Origin: Diphasiastrum complanatum
Lineage: Eukaryota; Streptophyta; Lycopodiopsida; Lycopodiales; Lycopodiaceae
Assembly (NCBI GenBank): GCA_029204225.1
Contig: MU833471.1
Coordinates: forward strand, 1-56,112
DNA length: 56,112 bases
Direction of reading: 5' to 3'
Positions 32,471 through 43,529 of the stretch are shown here, piece by piece. The stretch's first letter is position 1. Each line of letters begins with the position of its first letter. The notes beneath the pieces are model-generated. The model ran no database searches and was not told where the DNA came from. It was given only the letters and a program-made list of their open reading frames with translations. The translations under genes and the position numbers were made by a program.

Positions 32471-32642
32471 GCCCGTGCCACGAAGCACGGGCCTCAAGAT
32501 GTATTAGATGCAGCTTGAGGCCCGTGCTTTGTGGCATTGAGGCCCATGCTTCGTGGCACACCCTTTATTCTATCTTTCTTTTATAATTTAAAAAAATTAG
32601 CTTTGGTTTATTTGGCTGCCCGAGTTGTGAACTCGGGCAGCC
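32471..32642. repeat. GC-rich nested hairpins
   Basis: GCCCGTGCCACGAAGCACGGGC (32471-32492) folds on itself, and the same stretch extended by CTCAAG pairs with CTTGAGGCCCGTGCTTTGTGGC at 32513-32535. A third variant follows at 32541-32558. A separate perfect hairpin GGCTGCCCGAGTT-GTG-AACTCGGGCAGCC lies at 32613-32641. It is non-coding. Confidence 0.7.
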
Positions 32643-33001
32643 TATGTGGCAATTCTTAAAGGGTCTTTTTAACATTAGTAACTGCTCTAATGATAGTCAA
32701 CGAGGGTTTGGGCGAAGGTTGCAGGGGTCAATATGACAAATGTCCTTGACAAAAACGTTCGCCCAACTCACTAATTATAAAAAATAGTAAGTAGGACTGA
32801 CATAGACTCTGGCAAAGTTTAGGTGAAGATTCTTCTCAGAGAACTGATATTTTTGCAAAAAGGTGTTAAGCTTTTCACAAAAGGTTACCAACAACTAGAT
32901 GAACAGTTACTTTGGCCTCCTATTTTTGGTATTATTCTTCGCCGACCTAGCAGTAGATAACTGAATCACACCTAAAGGAGCAAGTCATTCTGATTAGGAA
33001 C

Positions 33002-33265
33002 ATAAGCTTTATGCAGCCTTATGGGCATTCATAACCGCTTACAAAGGTAGTACGAATCAAACGCCATTTTAGCTTGTTTACGGACAAGATGCAGTGATGC
33101 CAATTGAATTTTTGATACCATCTCTATGCATAGCAACAAGGAACGATTGGATGATGCGAAATCCTTCCAGATGTGTCATGAGGTTTTACAAAAACTTTGT
33201 GCGACCAGATTGATGGTAGTTCATGCATTAGCAGTAAAGAAAGCTCGTCGGCAAAGAATCTATAC
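33002..33265 (+). pseudogene. Gypsy integrase C-terminal fragment
   Basis: The plus strand reads LWAFITAYKGSTNQTPF, a stop, then LVYGQDAVMPIEFLIPSLCI. This is the Gypsy integrase block usually seen as YRT..K.STG-TPF-LVYG-EAV-P-E. Further residues KARRQRIYTP end it, where Copia sequence begins. Confidence 0.8.
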
Positions 33266-33268
33266 ACC

Positions 33269-33831
33269 TTAATCTTCCAAATGGTAAATTGACCTTGCTT
33301 AAGGGTGTACTTTAAGTACCCAAACTGACCAAAAATTTATTGTCAGTCAGCAAGCTCACTCATCAGGGCTATAGAGCCTTGTTCAATTCAAAGCAGTGTA
33401 CCATTCTAGATAAGAATTGTAAAGAAATCCTCTCTACAAACAAAGAAGGTAATATGTACATTCTGGGTTACGAATATGCACTTTCTACTAATGTGAGTAC
33501 TTTAAATGCCCAATTATGGCATCAAAGATTAGGACACTTAAACATGAGATCAATCTTGTATATGCATCATAATAGTATGGTCAAGGATTTAAACTTTGAT
33601 GCTGCCTCCACTGACATTTGACATGTCTCTGAGATGAGCCTACTAGGCAAACAACCTAGATCAAGATTCCCAAAGGGACAAGCCACTAGAGCTAAGTCCA
33701 TTCTAGAATTGATACATAGTGACCAATGTGGCCTTATTAGTACTCCCTCTCTGGGTTCAACACTATATTTTATCACTTTTATTGATAAAATCGTTCAAGA
33801 TTTACCAGCAGATGTAACTAGGAGTACATGA
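33269..33831 (+). pseudogene. Copia protease end, GAG-preintegrase and integrase start
   Basis: It begins NLPNGKLTLLKGVL, a stop, then VPKLTKNLLSVSKLTHQGY. It continues through LWHQRLGHLNMRSIL (HHCC zinc His pair) and IHSDQCGLISTPSLGSTLYF with ITFID, the first strand of the integrase core. A stop replaces the first Cys region. This lineage differs from A/B/E. It is joined directly to the Gypsy integrase at 33266. Confidence 0.85.
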
Positions 33832-34821
33832 ATTACTAGAGAATATGCAAATCCAAACTGGCAGCCTGTGCTGCCTATCCTCTTGAAAAATGTGCATGTT
33901 TGCACTCTTCATGCAGAAGTTAGATTAATAGAAAAGATCATTTATCTTCATATAGTTTTTGCTTGGAATACTAAGCCAACATCATCAGCAAAGGAAGTTA
34001 TCTCTTGATTAGAAGATGTTTTATCAAAAGCAGGACTCCATAAAGGACATGTCAAAATTCAAAAAAGATGAAAAGCTTTCAGGTTAGAATGGGAACATGC
34101 CAACTAAGCCAAACATAGGAGGAGCAAAGGCATGTCGTTTCCTATCAAATCATACTGGTAAGGCTTCTAATATTCAACACTCAGTCTAGACAGATATTAT
34201 TGCTGCTACTCAGGACTTCGAGAAAGACGGCAAAACCAGAGTACTAAAAGTTGATGTATGGGAAACGCTTGATAGACGATTGCTATTTTAAGAAAAGAAA
34301 AATACTCAGATATTGATAAGAAAACTGTCCAAAGGCCTTGTGTCGAGTTTGTTAATGCAGTATCAAAAGCATGGGGAGAAGATCACATCACTCATTACAT
34401 GATTAGTATAAAATTTTCAAAATGCTTTCAATTTTTCATATATATTTGGATCCAAACGTAAGACTAACATTAAGATTTTGACATATGCAGCACATACTAA
34501 GAGATCATACAACATTTTTTGCAAATACATATGGAAGCTTGAGTGTATGGTCATCACAAGGGATGGAGAAGTCACACTGGCAAGCACGAGCATCATTTCA
34601 TCGAAATACACAACATGGAGGAACCAATGAGAAATGAAACTACATTTGTCAATTGTTTCAGTGGATCTACCGCAGAGTTCAGATTCGACATATAACAAAG
34701 TCCACACAATACAACAAGTTTAGAAAAGCATGCAAGTTCATACATGAAGAGAAAGTTACATGATTGCTGAGTAGAAGATCATCATTGTCATCAAATCATG
34801 ACATGTTCAGAATTGCTTTGC
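33832..34821. other. No recognisable gene
   Basis: Short frames only. 33900-34080 may be decayed continuation of the Copia integrase (VFAWNTKPTSSAKEVIS). Fragments such as VEFVNAVSKAWGEDHITHYM (about 34345) do not match a family I know. Confidence 0.4.
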
Positions 34822-35398
34822 AAATTCATTGAACAAGAGAGGAGAAATACTCAATGTAAATGTATTGATTGTATTATAACAAAATACAAAGTGTCAACTA
34901 TTCATCATCAGATCTTGTGTCAGATTCTATGGCAATATTGTCATGAAGAAATTCTCTACTAGTGTATGCATCTAATAGATGTGCATTATCAAGCTCAATA
35001 TAAGTGGAATACAATGAATAATGGGAGCTCCTTAAAGGAACATTCCCATCAGTAAAACCTAAAATGTTCAAAACATAAGATCTTTTGACAAAAATGATCT
35101 TTTTTGTCTTAAGTAAAATGATAAAGCTTTAACTACCATTATAAGACTCTCCCCAACTGGGCTCAGCTTGGAATGAGCAATACAGATCTCATTCTTCAGG
35201 AAATGCCTAAGATAGTGGCCAAGTCCACTGTCCCTCTGGAACGAGGATGCGTGTTTTCTTCATGATTGTTTGGATCTCAAAGACAGACGGGCTTCTATCA
35301 GTGATCCTGTGATAGAGTCTGGGCTTACACTCTTGCAATATGACATTGCAAGAGATTCATCCAATGAGTTGTTGGTGTTGAGTAACTTTTTGCTTCAG

Positions 35399-36238
35399 GC
35401 CTTCGAGGGAATAATGACACATTGTCACAGTGTCTGACTAGTGGATTCACACTAGCAACAAAGTATCTGCTCATCCCTTATCATACCAAGTAAGATATAT
35501 TAAATGCTTCTTGCTGTATAATGCTTTAACATTGGCATTTTCAATGGAAATAGTTCTCAGAATTGCAGCTAAAGAGATTTCAATCTTATTTTGTAGTGAC
35601 CACTGGAGTTTAAACCTGATCTCTATTAAGAGATCTGTAGATAATAGTATTAAAGGTTTTTGTGTCAAGATGAATTCGACGAGCAATACGCATAAGGATA
35701 TAGATATATTCCTTTCTTATTTAAGTAAATATATTCCTACAGATGTTCTCCATTTTGTGGACTGGCAGATCGTCAGTTTGGAGGTTAATTTTGTCTTTCT
35801 TAATAGCATTTTGAAATCAATATTCTAATGTATTCGTTTCATTCTAATTCATTCTGTTTCATAATTGATTTCTTGTGTGCTGAATTTTACTGCAGTCACC
35901 CCAGCAAAATGATTCATTCAACTGTGGGTGGTACACATTATACAATGCCAAGTTATTTTTTGAGTGGTTTAACCTTCAGGAAGATGGTGATATTTCTAAG
36001 GTAATAAATTCTATTTATTCTTATTTTTGGAATCATGATTAGTTTTTTATTTTGTTGATGTTTTTAGCCATTACTAATACATGAATGTTCTATCTTGCAG
36101 TTTACACTTCCTGAGTACACATCAAGCCAGGTGTTTAGACAAAAAATTATCCTGAGTATACTGGCTAGGGCAAGGCTTCAGCCTCCCATTATTGATGATG
36201 GTGCAAATGATGATGTAGTTATACTAAATTCAGATTAG
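35399..36238 (+). CDS. Ulp1/SENP-like (C48) cysteine peptidase, C-terminal exons
   Basis: Four exons can be placed by consensus splice sites: 35399-35489, 35597-35783, 35896-36000 and 36101-36238, ending at a TAG. Joints fall in matching phase. Motifs in order are KYLLIPYHT, then DHWSL across intron 1 (catalytic His), a stretch with KMNST where the family usually has an Asp (here Asn), VDWQIVSLE, then PQQNDSFNCGWYTLYNAKLF with the oxyanion Gln and catalytic Cys. The family cleaves SUMO-like proteins from lysines, and plant transposons often carry such genes. A possible earlier coding piece (35268-35397, TLLQYDIARDSSNELL) is in another frame. The N-terminus is not found. The Asp-to-Asn change may weaken activity. 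Confidence 0.65.
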
Positions 36239-36556
36239 AACAAATACAGATAGCATAGAACAAAAATACATGTATAGAATTCACAGATAAATATACATTG
36301 ATATATCAAATGTTGTTCCATTTTATGAATTTGGGAGCACAAAATACATGTACTGATACCCAACTTGGACTTTCATTTATTGAATGAAAGAGTGTAGACA
36401 CAGATTTTTACTAAAGTTTATTTGAATCTATTGTTCTCCCACAATGGTGATTGTTGTAGGTAGATCTTTGCAGCACGTTATCAACTCTTGTCTTTTTCGC
36501 ATATGTGACATGACAAATATTAGTGAATGTGCAATTGTAAATGATGTCATTTTCAA
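36239..36556. other. Spacer, no gene seen
   Basis: AT-rich sequence between the peptidase stop codon and the oppositely oriented exon at 36557-36760. Presumably it holds the 3' UTR of the plus-strand gene. No clear signals are visible. Confidence 0.4.
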
Positions 36557-37735
36557 TTATTTTGTTCTATTTTGAAATGGCAATAAACTTAAAGTACTTA
36601 CGAGTCTTCCATTGATGATAAATCTGAAATATGTTGGTAGATTGGTTTGTAATAGCATGAGTTCTGTTATGATAAAATCAAGCTTCCAATGCTTTTCCAG
36701 CTCAACCATAGTCAAATATTCCTCATTGTAGATAATGCTTATCTCCATTCGGTTTGTGAAACACTAGCACTCAAGAAAAAATCAACAAATCTATGTAATG
36801 AGATCAACCAACTTAGGTGAACAATTTTCGAGCGTGTGCTTATCTTCATAGCATTTCTAATATCAATGAGTAGTTTGCATCTCAAGGATTCAGAAACAAT
36901 ACTGTCAGGAGTAGGCCACTCATCACTTTGAAAACTAGGCAATGGAATTGCTTCGAGCTTGCCAAAACCTCCATCTATTTGTGGCGTATATAAAGATTCA
37001 TAAAAATAGATCTCACAATCTGCAAGTTTCTTTGGATTTCTTCCTCTGTATTGCAGCTTTCCAACATCAGAGTGAATCACGTCTAATATTCCTACAAGTG
37101 ATTGTGCGGGCTCCCATTTACTTATGCATGATGGATATAAATCTGAAAGAAAAAAACAATGTTGAAGCATTTAAATCATAATATGAAGAGCATCAAAGAA
37201 AATCACCTATGATTGTTGTCGACTGCATATGTTTTGATATACTTATAATTACATTTTTGATGATCATGAGGATTGATATCATGTACTTTGATTTCTGAAT
37301 GCATATATACATGTTGTACTAAGACTTCTGATATTGATTGACCTCCCGGGGTAGTCTTAAACTCCAAAATTTTTGCTTTCCAATAAGATTTGTAAGTCAT
37401 TCTTGCTCTTTTCTTTTGTCGAAAATGCCCTTTGATGATAGATGCAGCAATACCCATGAATTTTTCGTATATTTTGTTGGCTTCCAGTTATCAGCTTCAT
37501 CTTTCTCATTGTAAAGAATCACATACTCGATTGTAGATCTGGGTCTCCTTGTCATTGCTATTTTCAAAGCTTGGGCGCCAAAAATCTCTCTGATATGATA
37601 CTTAATTTCAATTTTTCATATCACATTTAATCTAATGTGAATGCCAACATAGTCACAGTTACTGTGTATACCATATTTTATGTAACTGTACATACTATAT
37701 TTCTATAACTGTAACTAGTATAGTTAGAAATTTTC

Positions 37736-38027
37736 ATTATACTAACCAGCATAGTCAAGTAAATTTAACTTGAGGTATTGACGTCGGGCAGATTAGCACG
37801 TGTCGGGCAGGAAGAAAAAACCAATGGGATACGTCCATGCTGTCCAGACACAAATTTCAAAGTTTTCTATATTGCATTTTTATTTCTTAGTTAATTTGAA
37901 CTACGTTACGTAGATTTCAAATCTGTGCATTTTGATTGGGCCTAGTGACGGTCGAAACTAAAGAAAAAAACAAAGGGTCTTTTTGATATTGAGAACTCCT
38001 CTAATGCAAACTGCATCTTAAATGTTT
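37736..38027. other. Non-coding junction sequence
   Basis: It contains two GTCGGGCAG repeats near 37790-37815 and a segment at 37973-38007 (AAAGGGTCTTTTTGATATTG) that resembles 32658-32693. No gene is visible. Confidence 0.45.
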
Positions 38028-38325
38028 GAAGGGGGAGTGTCAAGCATTCAAGCATTTCACCAACCAGCTGTTGGTGCAAAGTTAGCCAAAGAGGCTGATT
38101 TGTAGGCAATTAGTTAGGTGTTAGGTTAGAGCTAAATGTTAGCTAGTAGGCAGTTGAGTAGATTTAGGCTTAACTTAGAAGGCCTCTTGAGCCTCACGTA
38201 GCCTCTGCAATGTACATATATCTGCATAACATAATGAAGAAGTGAGTACATTTTAATCTTTTGTGCTCTGTTTTCTGGTTTTCTTCCATCTGTGTTGGTC
38301 TTCTTTTCATTCACCCTCACACTTA
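38028..38325 (+). repeat. Probable 3' or solo LTR with polypurine tract
   Basis: GAAGGGGGAG (about 38029-38038) precedes TGTCAAGCATTC, the usual look of a polypurine tract followed by an LTR start. The right end is uncertain; a CACA near 38318 is a candidate. No coding part of the parent element is attached. Confidence 0.4.
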
Positions 38326-38334
38326 TCATTACGT

Positions 38335-38445
38335 CATGGAAAGCCTAAGGGCCTCGGGCCTTCCGTGCAAGTCGGGGGCCTTGCTCCCGGCCTCAGGCAA
38401 GGGCCCTCCATGCAAGGAAGGCCCTCTACCATGGCCTTTCATCAC
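38335..38445. other. GC-rich patch
   Basis: A short GC-rich stretch with repeated GGGCC, GGCCCT and TGCAAG elements, standing out from the AT-rich surroundings. It resembles the GC-rich patches at 4903 and 32471 in style, not in sequence. No gene is visible. Confidence 0.4.
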
Positions 38446-38604
38446 ACAATAAATTATCCCAATAAACAATGTGATATTGGTAAATAGTCCTTTTAGTAAC
38501 CTTTTCACAAAGTAAAACATCAGTAAACTTAGATGATGCCCTATATGGCTCATATTTATTCTCGATTCCCAGACTAATTTGCAACCCGGTACAGGCATAT
38601 ATTT

Positions 38605-38654
<50 letters not shown>
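38605..38654. repeat. (CT)n microsatellite
   Basis: About 25 CT units upstream of the DRP4-like gene. Confidence 0.95.
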
Positions 38655-38657
<3 letters not shown>

Positions 38658-38984
38658 AGTTTTAGTTAATGTTCTAAAATTCATATACAAGAAACTTGGA
38701 GGTTCAGGAATCACGTGTGGCACAAGAAGAATACATGAGTGAACCTGAAGTAAAGTGAACTCATTATTGGGGAATACTGTAGTAACTCCTAATAAATTCT
38801 GATTTCGATTGCCATTATTTAATATTGCTCTTCAACAACACTACTATCTATCTCCAAGGGAGTCCTTTTTCTGATACAGATAGATTTGATAGCTACTTAC
38901 TGTTCAGTATAGGTGCTGATCACAGTCCAGGACCCAGATCAAGGCCAGGGCTCAAGTGGGCTGATTTCTGATCCGTCACCAAAA

Positions 38985-40970
38985 ATGAGGTTTATCAATA
39001 ATGATGAGTTGATGGTGCCACCACCCGAGGCTTTGGCAGAGCGACAGCGATCTCCTGCTTTTCCTGAGTCAGCGCTGCAGACTCATTTTGATCAGCAGAT
39101 CAGACCCATGCTTGATGTTGTTGACAAGCTTCGTAGTCTGGGCGTGACGCAGGAAGGCATACAATTGCCTACCATTGTGGTGGTTGGAGATCAATCACAT
39201 GGTAAATCCAGCGTTTTAGAATCTCTGGCAGAGATTACTCTCCCACGCAGACAGGGAATTGCCACTCGTGTGCCTCTTATTCTGAGGTTGCAGTCCTGTA
39301 AGGTTGCATCCGAACAATCCATCACCATAGAGTATCTTAATGTTAAGGATGAAATCAAAAGCGAAGAGCTGATCGAAGCGGCCATTGATGAGGCCACGAA
39401 TGTCCTTGCAGGGCCCAGAAAGGATGTCCGTGATACACCTATCTCTTTGCATGTTCGAAAGCTTGGAGCTCCGGATCTCACAATGGTGGATCTCCCGGGG
39501 ATCACACGGGTTCCAGTCCATGGACAACCGGAGAATATATATGAGCAAATTGCTGCCATGATCCAGAAGTACATTAATCCACCTGAAAGCATTATACTAA
39601 ATGTCATCTCTGCTACGGTTGATTTTCCAACTTGTGAGTCCATCCGCATGTCTCAACTGGCGGATAAAGAAGGTAAAAGAACGCTCGCCGTTGTCACAAA
39701 AGTAGACAAGGCACCAGAGGGTTTGTATGAAAAGGTTACCAGTGACGCCGTCAATATTGGACTGGGCTATATCTGTGTACGAAACAGAACAGAGAAGGAA
39801 AATTCCAATGAGCAGGCTCGTTTTGTGGAGAAACATTTGTTTGACACTCACCCATCCTTGTGTAAATTGGATAAGAGTATGGTAGGGATTCCCATGCTTG
39901 CCTATCGTCTCACTTGTATCCAAGCGCAGATGATCCAGGGTTGTCTGCCTGGTCTATACCAGCAGATTTTTGATGCATTGCATAAGCGTCGCCGGGAGCT
40001 GGACAGCCTTCCAACAGGTTTCCAGGATAACGCCGAAGCACGAGTCCTATTTTTCAAGATTCACAATGAGCAATTCAAGGCGATAGATGAGCTTGTGCGT
40101 GAAGGGAAATTAGATAAGTTCCTCGAAGACAATCATATGCATTACACCGCAAGATTGCATGAAATGTTTCAAAATTTCGGTGATGACCTTCGGAAAACAG
40201 GAAAAATGTTCTTGGACCAGACGAGCTTGGAGGACATTGTCGAGTTGCTGTCCGAGCACAAAGGAGTAAGCCTGCCGAATTTCTTACCTCATGCTGTTTT
40301 ACACCAGCTTGTTAAGAATGAGATCAATAAAATTTCAGCAATCTGTTACAAACTTGTAAAAGACTCATATGCTTATGCCAGCGAGGTAGTAATGGCCGTA
40401 AACAGGTTATTTTTTGAAGGCTATAAACATATGTCAGCATTTTTCAGAGGTCAGGCTATAGACTCTCTGAGAAAGTCCGAGAAGGAGTCCACGGATTTTG
40501 TGGCCCGCATGCTAAAGAAGGAAAGGGAGATCATTTTTACCACTAACGATTACTACCTGGACACTCTAGACAAGATCCGTTTTTCTTTAGAGAATGCAAA
40601 ACGTAGTTCAAACTACAATACTACCGTAGAGATCGACAAAGAGAAAACTCTGCGTCTGAATGAGTTGCACGGTAAATCTCAGGATTATCACGAGGCGTGG
40701 AGGATGAAAGCCAGTGTGGCTGCCTACTGGAAGGTATTACAAAAGCGCCTTGCAGATGAGATACCTCTTGAGATTCGTTTTGCATTGCAAACTACAATTA
40801 CACAAGTTATTAACGAGCAAATAGCAAGAAAAGTTTGGTCTGGCAATGTAGAATTGAAGGATCTAATGCAGCAGGATCCAGCTATTGTTCAGAAGCGTGC
40901 TCGCCTTGAGCACAGCATCGATACGTTAGAAAGTTCATTGAGCCTGTTGTCAAGCTTGCTTGTGGCTTAA
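38985..40970 (+). CDS. DRP4C-like: Dynamin-related protein, DRP4-like GTPase
   Basis: One uninterrupted frame of 661 codons from ATG 38985 (MRFINNDELM) to TAA. The open frame reaches back to 38913, but only by a GTG after a TAG. TTCAGTATAG there could instead be a splice acceptor of a 5' UTR exon. GTPase motifs: P-loop GDQSHGKSS (residues 68-76), switch GIATRVPL (91-98), DLPG (169-172) and TKVD (238-241). A helical middle/stalk region follows, and a C-terminal GTPase effector domain (about 565-661, with AAYWKVLQKRLADEIPLEIR). There is no pleckstrin-homology or proline-rich domain, as expected for the Mx-like plant DRP4 group and its length. It would be a cytosolic membrane-remodelling GTPase. 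It is intronless and undamaged. Confidence 0.93.
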   Translation: MRFINNDELMVPPPEALAERQRSPAFPESALQTHFDQQIRPMLDVVDKLRSLGVTQEGIQLPTIVVVGDQSHGKSSVLESLAEITLPRRQGIATRVPLILRLQSCKVASEQSITIEYLNVKDEIKSEELIEAAIDEATNVLAGPRKDVRDTPISLHVRKLGAPDLTMVDLPGITRVPVHGQPENIYEQIAAMIQKYINPPESIILNVISATVDFPTCESIRMSQLADKEGKRTLAVVTKVDKAPEGLYEKVTSDAVNIGLGYICVRNRTEKENSNEQARFVEKHLFDTHPSLCKLDKSMVGIPMLAYRLTCIQAQMIQGCLPGLYQQIFDALHKRRRELDSLPTGFQDNAEARVLFFKIHNEQFKAIDELVREGKLDKFLEDNHMHYTARLHEMFQNFGDDLRKTGKMFLDQTSLEDIVELLSEHKGVSLPNFLPHAVLHQLVKNEINKISAICYKLVKDSYAYASEVVMAVNRLFFEGYKHMSAFFRGQAIDSLRKSEKESTDFVARMLKKEREIIFTTNDYYLDTLDKIRFSLENAKRSSNYNTTVEIDKEKTLRLNELHGKSQDYHEAWRMKASVAAYWKVLQKRLADEIPLEIRFALQTTITQVINEQIARKVWSGNVELKDLMQQDPAIVQKRARLEHSIDTLESSLSLLSSLLVA

Positions 40971-41770
40971 CCTTCCAAAATAGTTGTGAAGATTAAAGGA
41001 TGCATTAATCAGTTGGCAGCACCATACCTGTTTGAACTTTGGAGTTCAATATACTTAGAAACGCTTGTTCTCGTTGTTACTAATCGATTATATGGAGATA
41101 GAGTAGCGTATGGCCACATAAATAACAGCTGCTATTATACAGATATAGAGCATGATCCTTTGCTAGAATGTATTATGTATCAGAATGACCAGCCAATTAG
41201 GACGTTAGCTTAGCATTGCCAAACGCCTGGTCAGAATCTAATTTTTATCAGACTCTTTAATGCGTTTTCTACCGGATCTGCCTAGACCGTCGGCAGACAG
41301 ACATCTATAGGTGTTTTTCTTGTTCATTATATATATATACTAAATGATTTCGGAATTTATTGACTAATTATCGTAGATTCATAGAAATATGTCATAGCTG
41401 ATTAACTTTAACATGGTAATCCGACATGCACTAAGAAGATTTATAAGAAATTGCAGTCGTTTTTGCATTTTTCAAGTATTTGAATGTATATTGAGCCTAT
41501 AGAACAAAGCTTCAATGTGATTCTTCAGATCACTTGTTTTTATTTCAAACATATATTGCGCTTATTGCAAGAAGAAGGTTAATCATACCAAGAAGGAGCA
41601 CTACACAGTCAACCGAGTCATATAAAACTCTTGTAAGGCTTAGAGGAAGACTCATAAATTATTGTTCTATCCCAACAAGAGGCTTATAATATCATGGCTC
41701 AAGGACAAGTTGTTTGTAGCTGAAGGAGAAGTGAAAAGTTTCACATTCTTGTTTGATACTTAATAATGGA
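40971..41770. other. 3' flank of DRP4-like gene, no gene
   Basis: Presumed 3' UTR and intergenic sequence with TATATATATA at about 41329. A 75-codon frame at 40986-41213 has no family character. Confidence 0.5.
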
Positions 41771-43296
41771 AATTTAAAATGTTGGTAGCCTCAATGATGG
41801 TCACATAAATTTCTTTTCATATTAATAATCATCCTCTTATTCAAATGTAGATGAACAAATCATTTCAGGTAAAAGTAGATAAATTACAATGTATTATCAA
41901 GCTTGTTATCTCCAACTTTCAAGATGATGTACTATGTGCCATAGTGGACATGGATTGTAGTGGCGTTATCCTTGAAAAACCCTAGCAAAATGATATCAAT
42001 CCAACTAATATCATGTGAAACCCATCATCATGATTGGTGCCCAAAAGTGAAAACTACCCAATAGAAGTGACACCCACATGATCACAACCGCTAGTACTGT
42101 CACAGTGCTCGTACACTCCAATTGTAAGATGGATCAGTGCAGTATTGAAGTCCAAACTAAAGAATGCCATATATCAGTGATATCACGAGATCAAAACTTT
42201 ATGACATGAACATGTCACACAAGTTAAAGGCCATTCTCGAATCACATCTATGCTCCAGATAATGAGTTCAGTCTGAGGAGTTTCCTGCTTTTTCTAGTGA
42301 TCATTCTTGTGATGCACAAGATGATGAGACATTGTTTTTTAGTGATCATACTTGTGATGCACAAGATGATGAGACATTGAATGGAGGCTTCAGTTATCTA
42401 GATACTCCAAACTCAAATGCTTATGGATCTAGCACTGAGTGTCCCCTCTCCAGTTCACTTGTACGAGATGTGAAGCATCTGAATGATAAGGATATGCAAC
42501 TCGTTGGTGCTGTATATGGATGAACTAAAGAACTCAGGACTCCACGCAGTGCTGTAGATTGAAGGGCAAATTGCCTGTCCAAGGTCATTTGCCATTCAAA
42601 TGACAACTTGTGAAGTCATTATATCCTTCAAGTATGAAGGACAAATGTTTTCACATTTCGTCATTTTGAAGGATAAAAGATATTATACACTTCATTGAAG
42701 GAAAGCAACAACTTAAACCCTTCAACAGATTCATGGGCCTAGCTGGACATTGTGCGCACTGGGCAGCGTTTCAGCAATTGGCATTGGGCAGGCCCTAACG
42801 CTGAAAAGGACATGCGTATTGGCTACGGAATATGTTTTTTAGGATGGGAAAAAAAAATTCTTTGAAAGGATAGGAAAATTTTGAGACAATCTTGTATTTG
42901 AAGGAAAGGATTTTAAGTATCTTGTCATAAAATATTCTTTTGAAGGAAAAGGTTGCCATTCAATGTATAGCACTGGATACCACCAATGAGAACTGTGAGA
43001 GGGCTGTGTTGAATGCAGTGCAAGAAGAATGTAGTACAAGAAGACCATGCACTTGAGACAACTGTTGTAAGCGCTTGTGGCTATTACACAAAGACCTTTG
43101 GCAAAAGGGCTATCAAAACAGCGAATAAACAACATTTACAGCTACCATGACATCATGGAAACTCAGGGCAGAGCTAAATTATCATAAACGTCCCATTTCT
43201 GAAAACAAACAATTTTTTAGTCACAACCAAGACACACAAACAGAAAGTAGAACAATTTGGCAATTGTCAATTGGATCTCAAAGCCACAGAAATGCA
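41771..43296 (+). repeat. Dispersed repeat copy 2 (inverted relative to 4974-6494)
   Basis: It matches copy 1 end to end, with similar length. The frame 42266-42523 reads EEFPAFSSDHSCDAQDDETL, repeats SDHTCDAQDDETL, then NGGFSYLDTPNSNAYGSSTE and RDVKHLNDKDMQLVGAVYG. No LTR or terminal inverted repeat is visible at its edges. Inverted orientation and full-length similarity suggest two copies of one mobile unit, or a segmental duplication. Confidence 0.75.
42266..42523 (+). pseudogene. Unrecognised open stretch with two CDAQDDETL repeats
   Basis: An 85-codon frame with no ATG, preceded by a stop and a possible acceptor (GTTCAG at 42266-42271). It contains two tandem copies of a unit of about 14 residues ending CDAQDDETL. 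It is conserved in the inverted copy. It might be an exon captured by the repeat. The function is unknown. Confidence 0.35.
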
Positions 43297-43529
43297 CCTT
43301 TGACTCACAAGCAGCAAGAGGTAGGTGCTGCCTCTTCAGTCTGTCTTGCTCCGGTCTGCACTAGTAGCTGCTGATATTCCGATGATAGTGCCGCTTGCTT
43401 TCGTATCCAGCATGGTGCGTTGCTCACAAATCGAATTTCAGAATGCTTCCGTGAGGCGTACTGTGTGAATTTGTTTCTTTTAGTGCGCGGATGATACCTG
43501 ATACCTGATGCCTGATGCAGATGATACCT
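43297..43529. other. Spacer, no gene
   Basis: Short non-coding stretch with CTGATG repeats at its right end (about 43498-43540). Confidence 0.4.

Larger units (their letters stand above)
34822..37735 (-). pseudogene. Unrecognised multi-exon gene, inverted copy 2 (split)
   Basis: The 5' part (36740-37735, minus) matches 27758-28700. It keeps an undeleted exon with CEIYFYESLYTPQIDGGFGK and an earlier exon with GHFRQKKRARMTYKSYWKAK (37203-37457). A further exon (about 36614-36760: TMVELEKHWKLDFIITELML) ends at a GTAAGT donor. The 3' part (34822-35262) matches the last exon of copy 1 but stops early at DDE. Between these parts lies the plus-strand Ulp1-like gene end. The two copies may come from one larger transposon. 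Confidence 0.5.

Noticed and set aside
38913-38984. Extended start of the DRP4-like protein
   Set aside because: It would need a GTG start directly after a stop. The first ATG is at 38985, and the upstream bases look like a UTR or splice acceptor.
39191-39923. Minus-strand frames within the DRP4-like gene
   Set aside because: Shadows of a strongly supported plus-strand gene.
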